48,981 bases of DNA, from NCBI GenBank assembly GCA_920105805.1, contig CAKKTI010000129.1, positions 1 through 48,981 on the forward strand, in the 5' to 3' direction. Below are positions 1 through 11,465 of this stretch, piece after piece (the stretch's first letter is position 1; the number at the start of each line of letters is the position of its first letter). The notes beneath the pieces are model-generated. The model did no database searches. It was not told the DNA's origin and saw only the letters and a list, made by a program, of their open reading frames with translations. Made by a program: the position numbers and the translations under genes. The DNA is from Condylostoma magnum. Taxonomy: Eukaryota; Ciliophora; Heterotrichea; Heterotrichida; Condylostomatidae.

Positions 1-61
1 AACGGCCTAAAAAGTGAGTTATCAGGGCCAAAAATATATAAAATTTATCAATCTTAAAAAA

Positions 62-292
62 ATGGAACCGAAATAAACCGATGAAGAGCGAAAATTCCAA
101 ATAGGCCCAGAAAGATATGTGTCCCTGTCATCTTATAAGGGAAGAACATATATAGACATCCGGCAATTTTACCAAGGCAAGGATGGAAAAACACTTCCAG
201 GAAGAAAAGGAATTTCCCTGAAAAAAGCCGAATGGAGAAGACTAAAATCTCTAATAGAAACCATAGACCAACTCTTAGAAAACGAAGATTAA
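62..292 (+). CDS. SUB1: PC4/SUB1-type transcriptional coactivator
   Basis: Single-stranded-DNA-binding transcription coactivator of the PC4/SUB1 family, expected in the nucleus with RNA polymerase II. The 76-residue protein is nearly all PC4 core: an entry strand ERYVSLSSYKGRTYIDIRQF (residues 13-32), then PGRKGISL (about 43-50) before a C-terminal amphipathic helix. That order and the PGRKGISL loop are diagnostic of the fold. An in-frame TAA near the N-terminus reads as Gln. The CDS ends on tandem TAA TAA, 23 bp before the next ATG. The start is the only good Met; the frame stays open upstream to the window edge, so a longer N-terminus (common in SUB1) cannot be excluded. The family call is firm; the start is less so. 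Confidence 0.88.
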
Positions 293-315
293 TAAAACAT
301 TTCTATAATAATAAA

Positions 316-1266
316 ATGTCAATTGCTAGCTCAGAAATGCCCCCTCCTCAAAACCACTCAATGCCAATTTAAGAAATGTATTAGATAACGAAAGGTGGAG
401 CCGGAGACTGGGGAATTGAAGGATACTCAGTTCCTAAGTACCAATACCCAAACAATTCTACAGAAAACGCTTTTGGAAAATCTTAACGCACTTTCTTAGC
501 AGATTTGAAAAAAAGAGCAGGGGAGCCAGATCCAAGGAAATACGCTTTATAAGAAAAAGACTACAATGAAAAGTACTGGAAAACCACAGAGGGAGCCTTC
601 AAGAAATGCCCCCGTAATAACTTCATCGATGTCATCATGAAAAAATCAACTTCCCTTCCAGGCCCAGGTGCCCATTTCGCCAACCCAAAAGGACAGAAGG
701 ATAATTACAACTTTGCCAAGAGCGCTAGAATGGGGAAATCTGACAAATCTGAAGGGCTGAATTACATTACTACTTGTTAGTACTATGGCACTTAAACGCC
801 AGGACCTGGAAACTTGCTGTGCAAACCAGAAGAACGTGACAAAGCTTATGAGAAAATACATACTAGAAACCCATAGTGGAAATGAATTGCTCCTAAACCT
901 GCCAAAAGGCCTGAAAAACAGCCAGTTGGGCCAGGTAAGTATGACATGCCTGTATAAGACTGGAAGAAAAGTATAACAGTTTAGCGTGCTAGGGCTGCTA
1001 CGATTTTAAAGTCTGCCAGGACAACTGTAATTGAAGAACCTTCGAAAGTAAGGAAAAATTTCCCAGGAGTCGGAGCGCATAAGAGCATTGAGTCTGCTTA
1101 TAAGCATACTTAAAAGACTGAGAGAAGGCCGTTTATGCCTAAAGGCACTGCTCCTAGGTTTACTGATTAATTAGCAAAGTCGAAGAGTTACGTGCCTGGG
1201 CCTGGAGCTTATAATATAGTGCAGAAGAATAAGTATGATAAGTGGTCGTATAAGAAGCATAGATAG
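316..1266 (+). CDS. PG-rich repeat ciliary protein (STPG-like)
   Basis: About 316 residues carrying repeated PGPG motifs spaced along a basic, low-complexity chain: LPGPGAH, TPGPGN, VGPGKYDMP, FPGVGAH and VPGPGAYN. This pattern defines sperm-tail PG-rich repeat (STPG/SHIPPO) proteins, which bind ciliary microtubules; the ciliary role here is inferred from the family. TGA at 868-870 is flanked by coding sequence and reads as Trp; many TAA/TAG read as Gln. The start ATG follows the SUB1 stop by 23 bp. The end is uncertain: in-frame TAG 1264-1266, TAA 1276-1278 and TAA 1285-1287 lie close together before the convergent NBR1-like gene. I chose the first, because sense stops become sparse just before it. 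Confidence 0.8.
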
Positions 1267-1295
1267 AATTACCTTTAAGCTTTCTAAATATTGTA

Positions 1296-3298
1296 TTATG
1301 ATTCACTTACTAAAAACTCTATTGCATTCTCCACACTTCCTCCTGCCTTTAAAAGAGCATTTTCTACTTATTCTACTGTGAATCCCATGCCTATTAATTA
1401 TTCTACTTTTTCTTTAGATAGAAGTTCTATGTTTACTGTAATTTCTAATGTTAGTTAATCCCCGAATGTCTAGTCACTAGTACTGTCCATTAACATCCAA
1501 GAACACATAAATTTCCCGCTGTTCCTTGGTGTTTTTAGCTTTAGTGTAATTAAACCTGCTTCATCTATATTTAAAGGAGGTATATAAGCATCTATTACGT
1601 AAAAAGCTCCGTTTATTATTTAAATGCGAAGGGATGTGTTTCAAGGCTTTATTCCAGTGTTCTAAACATGCCAATTCACATCTATTTCTTCTTCAGGTGG
1701 ATAGCATTCCTCTGTAATTGGAGGTTAGATCACTTTCATGTCAAGGACTTTTCTTTATTGCCAGTTCATTTCCAGGTAATCGGGACTTTAGGGGAATTTG
1801 TTTTATTTCTCAGTATTATTTTTCTTTATCTTTGGACTATTTTCATAAATTGTCATATTAGAACCTCAGTAGTCGATTGGTACCGGAAGATGGCTATTTA
1901 ATAGTTAATTAGGCTTTTAAGGTTAAATATTAGATTTAGGTAAAATGACCAAAACAAGCACGGTTATTTTAAGGCTTATAGTGTCCTCGATCGCTTCCTG
2001 TAATTAATTTTCAGAGTTAATAAAAGTTAATTAGCCTTTAGATGATAAGTAACCTAGTTCGATTTAGTTGTCTTATGTGTAATTCGGTAGATTCATATTG
2101 ATTGAGTTTAAGGTTATTGGGGAATCTTATACAAAGCTTTAAAGCTATTGATTTACAATGCATACTTTAATACTACTTGATCCTTCTTTTAATGTAGACA
2201 TATTTTTATTATATATTAGGTACGAAATTACCATATTTGTGTAGTATAAACTCATTTGCAACTTTAATTCTCCATTTTAAAATGTTTTTATCTTAAATAT
2301 CTCATCGATTGGTTATTTCTTTTCTTTCTTTTCTCTATAAGATTAATCTCCTTTTTTCTATCCATCGAATTGCTTCCTTGCTTTCTTTTTCCCCGCTTTT
2401 TAACTGATTTTTCTTTACTTTTAATCTGTTTAAGATTCCTATATTTGGAACTTGCAGTTTACAATTAGTTCTTGAGCTAACTCATTTTGTCCATAGTTAT
2501 ATTGAAATCTTAAATCGTTGAATTCTACTTGAAACTTGAAGTATCGTTATGAATTTTAGGAGAAGGACAAGTTTAGACTCTTTAATCATATAAAACCTTC
2601 TCTAGTTTCTTTTTAAAGTCGTATTTAGAGTGATCTAGACTCTCATCAAGTCCTTTCTAATGAAGCTTATTTTCTAGCTTCATAAACAACTTATCAATAA
2701 CAGAATCCACACCTGAATCCATTTACTATTCGAATCTTTGAGGTATTTTTAACTCACAAGGTGATTACTCTTATAATGGTAGTTTTTTGTTTATAAGAAC
2801 TTAAAGCTTAATCATTTAATTACGACACTCTTCTAAGTCCTTATCAGACTAAAGTAATTTGATTGATTTTTTCTTATATTTTGACTTTAATTTAGAGTAG
2901 TCATCAGACCACATAGCTAGTTTCTTAAAGCGATGCTTCATTTACTGATTAGATTTAAGTAAATTGTATATTTAAGTTTTTAGTTTAATTTCATTATTAT
3001 TAGATTTAATTTTCTCTTATTAAAGCAATTAGTTCAGTTTCATTAATTATTCATTAGCATCACCAGTCTTTACTATCTCTTCACTTCTATTGGTTTACTT
3101 TTGTGTTTTAGTTCTCTCAAAATTGAACTTTGTTGGTCTGTTTTGAGGGGATTTGGACACTAGATTTAGTTGTTATCGTAAATTATAACTGCATTCATAT
3201 AATTGCTTAATTTCTCCCTCTAAGCGCTCTAATTGCTCTGGAATTCCTTACTAATTCTTGGGGGTGTCATGAGTAGAAGTTATACTGTTTTATTCCAT
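1296..3298 (-). CDS. NBR1-like protein: coiled coil, FW domain, UBA
   Basis: About 660 residues if one 20-nt intron is removed. The N-terminal half is charged and coiled-coil-like. An NBR1/ILRUN FW (four-tryptophan) domain follows: NVDWHVQNTGIKPWNTS, then a segment ending MCSWMLMDSTSDQTFGDQ. The Trp of KPW is TGA (1641-1643), at a position where the family has Trp. The C-terminus is a UBA domain (VEQLIGMGFTVEQVENALL) that would bind ubiquitin. NBR1 proteins are selective-autophagy receptors; here no PB1 domain or ZZ zinc finger is seen, so cargo-receptor function is inference. Reading frame changes once, near 2509-2540, by +2/-1: either the candidate intron or an assembly indel. It ends at TAA 1296-1298, convergent with the PG-rich gene. 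Confidence 0.75.
2509..2528 (-). other. candidate 20-nt intron in the NBR1-like gene
   Basis: Read on the minus strand this is a 20-nt segment beginning GTAG and ending TAAG. Its removal joins two otherwise incompatible frames (residues SSF|K then FQYNYGQNE) without a break. The upstream exon is convincing in one frame (PSPKIHNDTSSF) and the downstream exon in another (QNELAQELIVNCKF). A second candidate of the same length is seen in the receptor at 29480. A single-base assembly error would explain the shift equally well. Confidence 0.4.
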
Positions 3299-3560
3299 TA
3301 TGAATTATATCGAATAAAGTTACCAGAAAATTTAACGTAGATAGGAGAGATCTTGTACTTATTACAACCCTTGATCCAATGGAAAGAAGCACTATACTGT
3401 ACCTGATCTTAACTTTTTAATACACAAAGAATTACCCTATCATTAAAAAGTTATTTAAAGGAATAATATGCTTTAAAGGGTTAGGGAGAGAATGTCGTAG
3501 TAAAGTGTTAGAAAAAGGGTTAAAGGGGAGAGTTAATCTAGATAGGTGATTAAAAGATGC

Positions 3561-4409
3561 ATGAGTTAGGATTTTATTAGAAAAAAGGTGTTTTGAAAGG
3601 GTTGTCCATGGAAAATTTAAGGCGTTAAGAATCAGGCTGCACTTTAATAGTTGAGTTTATAGCGTAATACAGAAAAGTTGTAGTATAAGGCAAAATCAAC
3701 CGCAAGAACAAGAGATATACCGTTCTTTGAGCTTAAATCTAATTATGACTGAGTAAATTGCCCAAGAGTTGTACAATAAAAGGCTGAAGAACCTAAAATA
3801 TAAGTATAAGAAAAATAAACACAGTAAGTTTCCCCTGCTAATTATCAAATTCACTATTTAAATAATGCTAGTATGATTGAAATAAGATTAAGCAAGAAAT
3901 TACGGTCTACTGTATGCTTTTCATATTCGATTGTTATAGTTGACTTATAAACTGACAATTATCCAGCATATAAATTTGATAATGTGCAAGCGGATGATTA
4001 CAGAATACTAAAATTTGGTCAAAATGAAGGAATAGATATTGATAAAGATTTACAATAACTAAAAAATCACTTAATACATTTAAAGGTATATGCTAAAAGA
4101 GCAGTTGATTTATTGCTAATTTAACGATACTTGTATTTAGGATAATAAGAGGAAAACTAATAAAAAGAGTTCTAACAAATAATAGATCAGTACATCTTAT
4201 AAAAAGTAGCCAGCTAAGAGTTAAGTCCAGTAACTGTTAAATCTTGTAGTTCTAAGCCTAAAAGCTCGAGTGTTCTGTGCAAAGCTGTAGGAGGAGGATA
4301 TAGAAGTTGTATAAAAGAAGAGTAACTGTAGAAATAAAAGCCAAAGAAGAGACATTTTGTATTATCTTCTATAAAAGAGTACACAAAATTTATATCAGAG
4401 GTTAAATAA
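3561..4409 (+). CDS. unknown protein, 282 residues
   Basis: Not recognised. The frame is clear from composition: Q/K/E-rich N-terminus, a mid-section (IDIDKDLQQLKNHLIHLKVY) predicted helical, and a basic C-terminus ending EYTKFISEVK before TAA 4407-4409. No membrane segment or signal peptide is evident. The start is taken at the first ATG of the open frame (MSQDFIRKKVFWK); a start at an internal Met, such as the one in NNASMIEIRL, remains possible. A 262-bp spacer separates it from the divergent NBR1-like gene. Its stop directly abuts the 3' end of the ankyrin-pseudokinase gene on the other strand, so the two mRNAs must overlap. A competing ATG at 3745 in another frame gives poorer composition and was rejected. 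Confidence 0.55.
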
Positions 4410-4430
4410 TCATAACAAATCTTTTACTAA

Positions 4431-6038
4431 CTATAATTCCGAATAAAAGTATTCTAGTCTTTCCAATTGTTGAAGTATATAGCTTAAATTGCATCTATCC
4501 TAGCCTCTATATCTACAGCAAAGCCTTATAAGTTACTAAATATCATTTGGAATTTCTTCAGATATAGGCAAAGGCTCCTTTTTCTGCATAAGTTAAGCTA
4601 ATTTATGTTCTTAATGTAATTAAATCCTATACCAGGGCAAAGACTCTGAGAATAAATGATACAATATACACCCAACAGACCAAATATCGGAGTACTCTAT
4701 ATTACTCTTAGACAGGATAATCTCAGGGCCTAAATACCTATGATTCTGAGTAAACTTCTCCTTAAACTCACAGTTTTTCTTATCGGTATATCCATTCTAC
4801 TTAATTCTAATATTTGTTATAACAGCTTCAAAATTCTGCTTTATATAAATATTATCTGGATGCAGTCTAGTATGTATAATAGGTGGATTATTATTTTAAA
4901 GATAAATCAATCCTTTTATCAAACTTTTAGCTAGAGTAAATTAATGGTTTATATTAAGACGGAATTAAAACTAACCTTAGAGTACCTAGCTAAGCTGTAG
5001 ATGAAAAACAGGAGTAAATGCAATAGAATAGGGTTAAATTCTACAAAATCCAACAGCCTTAGCTATATTTGCATGTTTCAGGTTTTAAGTACCACGAGCT
5101 TCATTTATTAGTTTCTAAACTTTTATTTGTTCTACTTTAGCATTAGTTGTTATTTGTTTAATTATAACATTTTATGACTGATAAACACCCTTAAAAACTA
5201 TAAAATTCTTCTGATTTTGATTTATTTCATTTAGCAGTTCTATTTCATCTGGTTGAATTGAGGGTAGCATAATTCCTAGATGCTCCAATTATAGTTTACT
5301 CTTTTATAGTAAATCTGCTTCCTTTTATTATGATGTAGATTATAATTTCATTAATGAAGACACATTAAATTTCTCACTATTGTTTATTATAAGATTCTAG
5401 TTCTGTACATTTTACTACCTGACAAAAGTTTCGGCTAATTTTTTCACTGAGCTTTGAATATTATGTTAACGAAATACTTTTGATTCAACTTTTGTTTTAA
5501 AAGTGCTGCTAAGGTGAAATTATTTTTAAATATACTAAAACATTTGCTTAGGTGTGTGTTGGTACTAAAGAATTTTAAATAATATTTTTCGGCCCCTTTT
5601 ACCTAGATTCTAGGTAATATCTAAAGGAGTTTCCCCCTTTTTATCTCTTATTGATATATCAGCTCCAAAGTCTAAAAACATTTCAATAATTTACCAATTG
5701 TTTCTCTGTACAGCCATATGTAAAGGAGTATATCCATACCTGTTCTACTATAGTAATAAATCTTCCTTATTCTACTAAAACAGTAAATAATGACATAAAT
5801 CGTAATTTTCTACCGAAGCAGCCAGATGCAGTTCATTGTCAGCTTCAGGGATATACTAATGTGACTTATCTTGTTTACTTTTAATAGTAGTAATTAGTCT
5901 ATTTGAGAACCCTCTTTATATAGCTTTGGCTAACTAGTTAGGCTTTCTAATTTTCCCATCCTATTCAGCTAGAAATTTATCTCTAAACTTTTTATAATAC
6001 TACTAATCTCTATTTTCTCCTGATTACTTTTACCCCAT
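4431..6038 (-). CDS. ankyrin-repeat pseudokinase (TKL-like)
   Basis: 535 residues. About 60-150 hold two ankyrin repeats (ELHLAASVENYDLCHYLL; GYTPLHMAVQRNN, then FGADISIRDKKGETPL). From about 268 a protein-kinase fold follows: the beta3 lysine is kept (NVIIKQI), and the C-lobe has GPEIIL for APE and SDIWSVGCILYHLF. The catalytic loop reads HTRLHPDNI where active TKL/TK kinases have HRDLxPxN, so the catalytic Asp is replaced by Arg. The DFG site reads NIR. The glycine loop is also weak. This predicts a catalytically dead kinase acting as scaffold or ATP-binding switch. The gene starts 8 bp after the PLAA stop on the same strand. The stop is TAG 4431-4433; an in-frame TGA at 4410-4412 is the alternative end. 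Confidence 0.82.
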
Positions 6039-6046
6039 TTTTATAA

Positions 6047-8239
6047 CTACCTCAATACTAATAATAAATCCCTGCTACACTCAGCACATTTCCCAGTAAG
6101 CTGCTTGTTTTGTAGAATTTGACTCAAATCCAGTCCAATTGCTAATTACACTACTTCTTGTCCTCCTTCTCCCCCCTTAAACACATTACCAAAAGTAGTC
6201 AAAAGTCTAAGTAAAATCTCATCGTCAGTTTCAGTTTAAATTCACTCGCATAAAGCTGCTATTATTTAAACTCTACCTTCCTAGTCGTTCTTACTGGAAA
6301 ACAAAACTGAATAATTGAATAAAAGAGTTGCAAGACTTACTCGTACTCCTTTGTGTTGATGATTCCGTGTATTAATACAGATATCTATTACTTGCTCTCG
6401 TTACCTCTGCAAGACATATAGAGAACTACCAAACTTAAACATGTTAGCTACAAATCGTAAAGATGATAGCAAGGTTGGGACATCATTGTGAGTTTGTATA
6501 GGAGAAATAGCAGTAAGAATAATTTGTTGTCCAGTATCAGTTGATTTAAACAGATCCTGAGAGGCTGGATTCAACATTAAAATTCTGCAAAGGTCGAAAA
6601 TAGGGAACAGTTGGTCTTTGTTCCACCTTAGAAGCTTTTTAGTAAGTTCAATTTACCCTGTGGTTAGTTGCTTGTTGCTTTTTAAATTATCACATAAAAA
6701 CCCTAAACCTTTCAGCTCGATATCAACTAATTTGTTTTCCTCTGATTACAATTAATTAAACTCACTAATTTTTTTCATAATAGGGTCAGTATTGCAGGCT
6801 TCAAAGAAAACATAGTTTAAATAGGGAAAGTACCTAGACTCAATAGTTGGATTGGTAGGTGCTCTTTCTTGCATTCCAGCAGCTGCAGGTTAAGCATTGC
6901 TATTAATAAACTGAGCTATTTAAGGTACAAATCCCTTATTAATATTTTCCCTGGACACAAACTTCTCTGCAATTTCTAAAGGATTCTATGTGTTATTAAA
7001 GGGTAGCTTTCTATACACTCCATCTCCGAATTCAACATCAAACACATAATCATAAGTACCAGCTTCAAATAGATTGTCTCCACTATAGTACTAGTTGACT
7101 TGATTTGCAGGAGTTTTTACAGTATCATCTGCTTCTGTTACAACTTCTCCGATTCTTTCCCAAAATTCCCCCTCTTAATGCCACATATATGCCTCAGCAA
7201 CTCCGTTATTCATGAAAACTTTATATTACTCGTCCTTTTCACCCTTTATAAACGGTAATTAATCAATTGAAGGTGCATCAGCAAAGTCATTAGCAGTCAT
7301 GGGCTTGTGGCTTTCCTCGACTACTTTATTAAATTAATCAATTGTTTCTAAATCTGCCATTCTTGACTCATTTTTAGTGAAAATTCTAATAAAACAGTCT
7401 CCACATGCAGTGACTATATCATTGTCCCAAGTGCACACAATGGAAAAGATAGAATTAGGGTGTTGAATAGTATCAATACAGTCATTATTATTCCACACCT
7501 TAACAGTTTTATCATCACTTCCTGATAAAATAAAGCCAGATTACTCATAAATAGCAAATATATATCCTTAGTGTCCCGCAACAGCTTACATTAAATTTCC
7601 TTCCTCCGACCAGATCTTGATAAAAGAGTCATTTGAGCAGGTTATGATATTATTATTATCCAAAATCCTTATATCTCGTATAATATCATCATGGGCTTTG
7701 AAGCTTTTCAGTACTTACCCTGTCATATTCCAAAAATTTAGTTTTCCATTCTACGATCCAGTAACAATTCCAAAACTAGCAAATCTAACAGTTACCCCAT
7801 GTGCATGATTTTCGCCTTAAAAAGTAGCTAAACAACTCCCTGTACTTATATCCCACAATTTAGCAGTTGCATCCCATGATCCTGATAAAACCTCATTTTC
7901 TCTACAGTCTAAAGAGCAAACTGTACTAGAATGTCCTTTAAAACAACCTAGTAAATTTCCCTATAAATCTAAGTGGTTAACATTACCAGACTACTCCCCA
8001 GTAAAACACCCCAACCCATCCTTTCGGAACTTAACAGAGTACAGATAACTATTCCCTCCATTAAAACTAACCACATGCTCAAATTAATTCCCTGTCCTAT
8101 CAAACAAGCAAACCTAACAGTCAAATCCTACTGAGATCAGCTGAGAGTTAAAAATATCCAAAGCTCTTACTGCAGCGGTGTGACTTGAAATCTACTAGGA
8201 CAGAGTAAAGTTCTCTAATTCTAAGCTCAGAGATGACAT
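6047..8239 (-). CDS. PLAA: phospholipase A2-activating protein / Doa1 (Ufd3)
   Basis: 730 residues in one uninterrupted frame. Domain order is that of PLAA/Doa1: a WD40 propeller (about 1-300; VLSGSWDATAKLWDISTGSC, FILSGSDDKTVKVWN), a PFU ubiquitin-binding domain (about 345-445; YMWHQEGEFWERIGEV, YDYVFDVEFGDG, QNPLEIAEKFV) and a C-terminal PUL armadillo-like domain (about 470-729). The family works with the AAA ATPase Cdc48/p97 in ubiquitin homeostasis, ribophagy and endosomal sorting. The start MSSLSLELEN lies 31 bp beyond the KAP3 stop. The stop TAG 6047-6049 is followed after 8 bp by the pseudokinase ATG on the same strand. Identity is secure; the end is supported by that neighbour. Confidence 0.95.
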
Positions 8240-8270
8240 TTTACTAACTATAATTTCCTTAGTACTGGGG

Positions 8271-10115
8271 TTAGTCCATGTACTCATCCCAGAATCTACC
8301 CTCTAAATCGTCATAGTCAAACCATTGGAGTCCTTCTTCATCCTCGTCGCTATCAAATTCATAGTCTTCATCACCGAAGTTCTCCATTAGTTCAAGCCAT
8401 TCTTAGTTAAACAGTCTAAAACGCTTTGATTTAATCTCCTCTCGCCACTCTTCGTCGTATTCTTATACAACACTTAGCACCTAGTCTGCCAGTTTTCTTA
8501 TACGGGGGTTTTTGTCGAGAAGTAACTCCATTACGTAGTTGACTACACTCATTTCATTAAGAATTATATTACGAGTGCACTGGTAGAAAAGCATTTTGTG
8601 GAAAACATACACGATTTAAGACACCATTTCATCGTCTTCTTACTTCTCAGCTAGTAAACTGTGTATCAGTTTTATAATTAGGGTGTTTGAGAGCAATTAA
8701 GCACACTTGTCATGGCATGTTATAGTAGCTACTAGCATAATGCACTCTAATACTACATCATCTTCGGCGTATCCCACTACTAAATTTTTCTGTATAAAAT
8801 TAAGTATAGAAGTTTCCTATAAAATCTGTATTCAAGTCTCCTCTTGTTCAAAATTAACCATAATGCCAAGAAGTTCAACAGAAAAGCTCATTTCATCAGA
8901 GTTGCATATAATTTCTATGAAATTTAATGCATATTTTTCTATAGTTTCTTGTATTTCCATTGACTTAGATGATCTACTAATTGCTCTGATCAGTTTCATA
9001 ATCAAATCATCCTCGCATTTAAGTCCACGGAGTATTAAGTTCTCTAGTTAACCTCCGGACGACATTATCTCAGCGTTTCTAGGATTTCCTGCCAAGTTGA
9101 TTGCAAGTCCCATTAGCTCTTACCCTACCTTTTATGCTGGGAATTGAATTATAAGCATGTATACTATGGGAAGACACTCAGTATACGTAAATGTGCTTTT
9201 ACACTTGTCCTCTAAGCTCAATTGGTATAGAATCCTTAGAGTTATACCACGGTATGCGTTTTCTTTAAGTAAAGTTACAAGTCTAGGGATATAGCCACCA
9301 CTGTCTAGCTGTAATCTAACCTCAGAATCAAATGAAAGATTGTGAATTAGTCTAAGTACTAAAGAACATAAGTTTTAATGATGAGGAGAAGGCACAAATC
9401 TTAGTAGTTTTTATATAATTTCTTCATCAATATACATCTCATCCTTATTTTCAGCAAATACACTCATTTTCTTTAAAAACATAGCAGCAACTTCTAGTAA
9501 TGATAAGGAGTTCCTTTCAAGTAATATAACTAAAAGGTTAATTATCTTTCTTTTCTTCATTTTTCGTTCAATTTAAATATCCTCAGCTAAGTTCAATAGA
9601 ATGCTGGTTGTTACTGTATATAAATTACACCACATCAGTCGGTTTTACTTTAATTCTAGTAATTGAATTCTAGCACGCTCATTGTTATAGTCTTGTCCTT
9701 TATAGCTTTCTAGGTCTTATCTCACTAGATCATGCCTTGCTATCTAGTGCTCTAAAATCTTCATACAACAGTCTCCCATTTGATTTTATAGTAATAAAGG
9801 GTGAAACTAACTGTAATTGGAAAGAATGAAAAAAACTGTCGCTATGTATAGACTAAGATCCATCGATTTTCTGTACTCGTCTCTTAATGTACGCGCTAGT
9901 ACATTGAAAACGTTTTCTAGGTGAAAGTTACCATGATTTATCATATATTCGAGGCATTCTGCATCCTATGATAATATTAATAAATGTTTTACTGCCTCTA
10001 GCTTATCTTTTAAGGAATCTGAGTACATTTCTTCTACATAATCATCTATCTTTTCAATATCTGCAGAATGCACACCTTCCATCTACTATTCCTATAGTTT
10101 TTGATAGTCAACCAT
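8271..10115 (-). CDS. KIFAP3: kinesin-associated protein 3 (KAP3)
   Basis: 614 residues, one frame. This is the armadillo-repeat, non-motor subunit of heterotrimeric kinesin-II, which drives anterograde intraflagellar transport. The whole length matches the KAP family: MVDYQKLQEQ at the N-terminus, a central armadillo array (VGQELMGLAINLAGNPRNAE, DDLIMKLIRAISRSS), and the characteristic C-terminal stretch KQEDDEMVSQIVYVF, LLLDKNPRIRKLADQ, EYDEEWREEIKSKRF and NQEWLELME. A very acidic tail (FDSDEDEEGLQWFDYDD) ends at TAA 8271-8273. Presence of KAP3 and of a PG-rich ciliary protein fits a ciliated cell. A 100-bp divergent spacer separates it from the RBR ligase gene. Confidence 0.95.
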
Positions 10116-10215
10116 CTTAATAATACCGCTTAAAAATAAAAGTAAGAAATTTGAGGGCTAGGTTAATTGTTTTATAAGGGAAATAAGATATCCATGATGA
10201 TTATATATTTATTAA

Positions 10216-11421
10216 ATGGAAAATATAATAGATGAGCAATAGCTAGAATTATATCATATTTCATTTAATATAGAAGATAAATAAGACAATTAATCAGACA
10301 GCTCTTTACCAAGTTTCCCGGATAACTCAGGATTACTAGATGGCTTAGAACAGTTAAACTTATCAATAAGCTTTGTAAAGACTTGCCTAAATTGCCCGAT
10401 TTGCTATAAGTATTATAAAGAATAAACTCCTGTATGTATCCGAGGGTGTAACCACAATATTTGTTTAAGCTGCTTTAAATTTTTCCTTAAATTTAATATC
10501 AAGGAGGGTAATGTTTTGAATTTAACATGTCCAGTATTTGATTGTAGAACAAATTTAAACGAATCCGACATTTTAGTATATTTAAAGCCAAAGTACCAAA
10601 TTCTATATAGAAGCATCCTTAGAACCAAAACTCTAAGTAAAAATGCGGCTGTTAGATGATGTCCTAGACCAAATTGCTAAGGCTACGCATATGGCGGAAT
10701 GCAATCCTAGCGCCTCATTTGTAATGAATGCCATTACGAGTACTGCTATTACTGTAATGAACTTTGGCATGGAGAATAAAAATGCAAAGAATTTTTAGAC
10801 ATTCAGCTCGATAAGTGGTCATTTCAAGCAGGGGCTAAATACTGTCCTAATTGTAAAAGGAGAGTTGAAAAGAATTAAGGATGCAATCATATGACTTGTA
10901 TAGTTTGTAGTCATGAGTGATGTTGACTATGTGGCCAGAAATTTAGTATTGATCATTGGTAATATTGTGAAATTTATAACGGGTAGTAAAGATATCCTTC
11001 TAATCCTACTATCGTTTTGCTTTTTTTATTCCCAGCTTTGTTTCCGTTTTATGGAATTATGTTCTTGTTTTGGTTTGAGAAGGCAGCAAATTTGAGATTA
11101 AGGCTAGAAGTATTATAAGGTTGTATACGAAGATTTATCTTACTTACTTTGATGGGAATTATAGGATACCCGTTGTTAATTCTTATTCCTTTTGGTATTA
11201 TTATATATCAATTGGGAAGAAATGAAGATCTAAACTGAAGCCAGAGTTAAGTTTACTTCCTTGGTGCAATATTTGCCCTAATAAGCTATCCTCTTTGAGT
11301 AGTTTTTGCTATCGTTGGTATAATAGGGTGCCATGTTGCCTCTTATGTCCTTAGCATTCTAAAATTAATTAATCATGTATAACTGGCTAGAAGACAACAA
11401 TCTTTGTATGGAATTAGTTAG
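10216..11421 (+). CDS. RBR (RING-IBR-RING) E3 ubiquitin ligase with membrane anchor
   Basis: 401 residues. RING1 begins CPICYKYYKEQ (about residue 60) with CNHNICLSCFKFF and CPVFDC. An IBR follows (WCPRPNCQGYAYGG; CNECHYEYCYYC). RING2 is YCPNCKRRVEKNQGCNHMTC and then CSHEWCWLCGQKF; the active-site Cys of the GCNHM motif, which accepts ubiquitin from E2, is present. Both Trp codons in HEWCW are TGA (10918-10920, 10924-10926), at conserved Trp positions, and Gln before GC is TAA. At least two hydrophobic segments follow (VLLFLFPALFPFYGIMFLFW; LLTLMGIIGYPLLILIPFGI), the layout of RNF19/RNF144-type membrane RBRs. It ends on tandem TAG TAA, 44 bp before the convergent MFS gene. Confidence 0.93.
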
Positions 11422-11465
11422 TAATTTTAAATATTAACACCATTTATTTTGTAAGAATTAGAAAA

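Noticed and set aside
3745-4080. ATG at 3745 as the start of the gene at 3561
   Set aside because: That frame is Lys/Ile/Asn-rich noise; the frame entered at 3561 has balanced composition through the same stretch and ends cleanly at TAA 4407.
8707-9051. 114-residue plus-strand ORF
   Set aside because: Antisense shadow of KAP3, whose identity is secure along the whole stretch.
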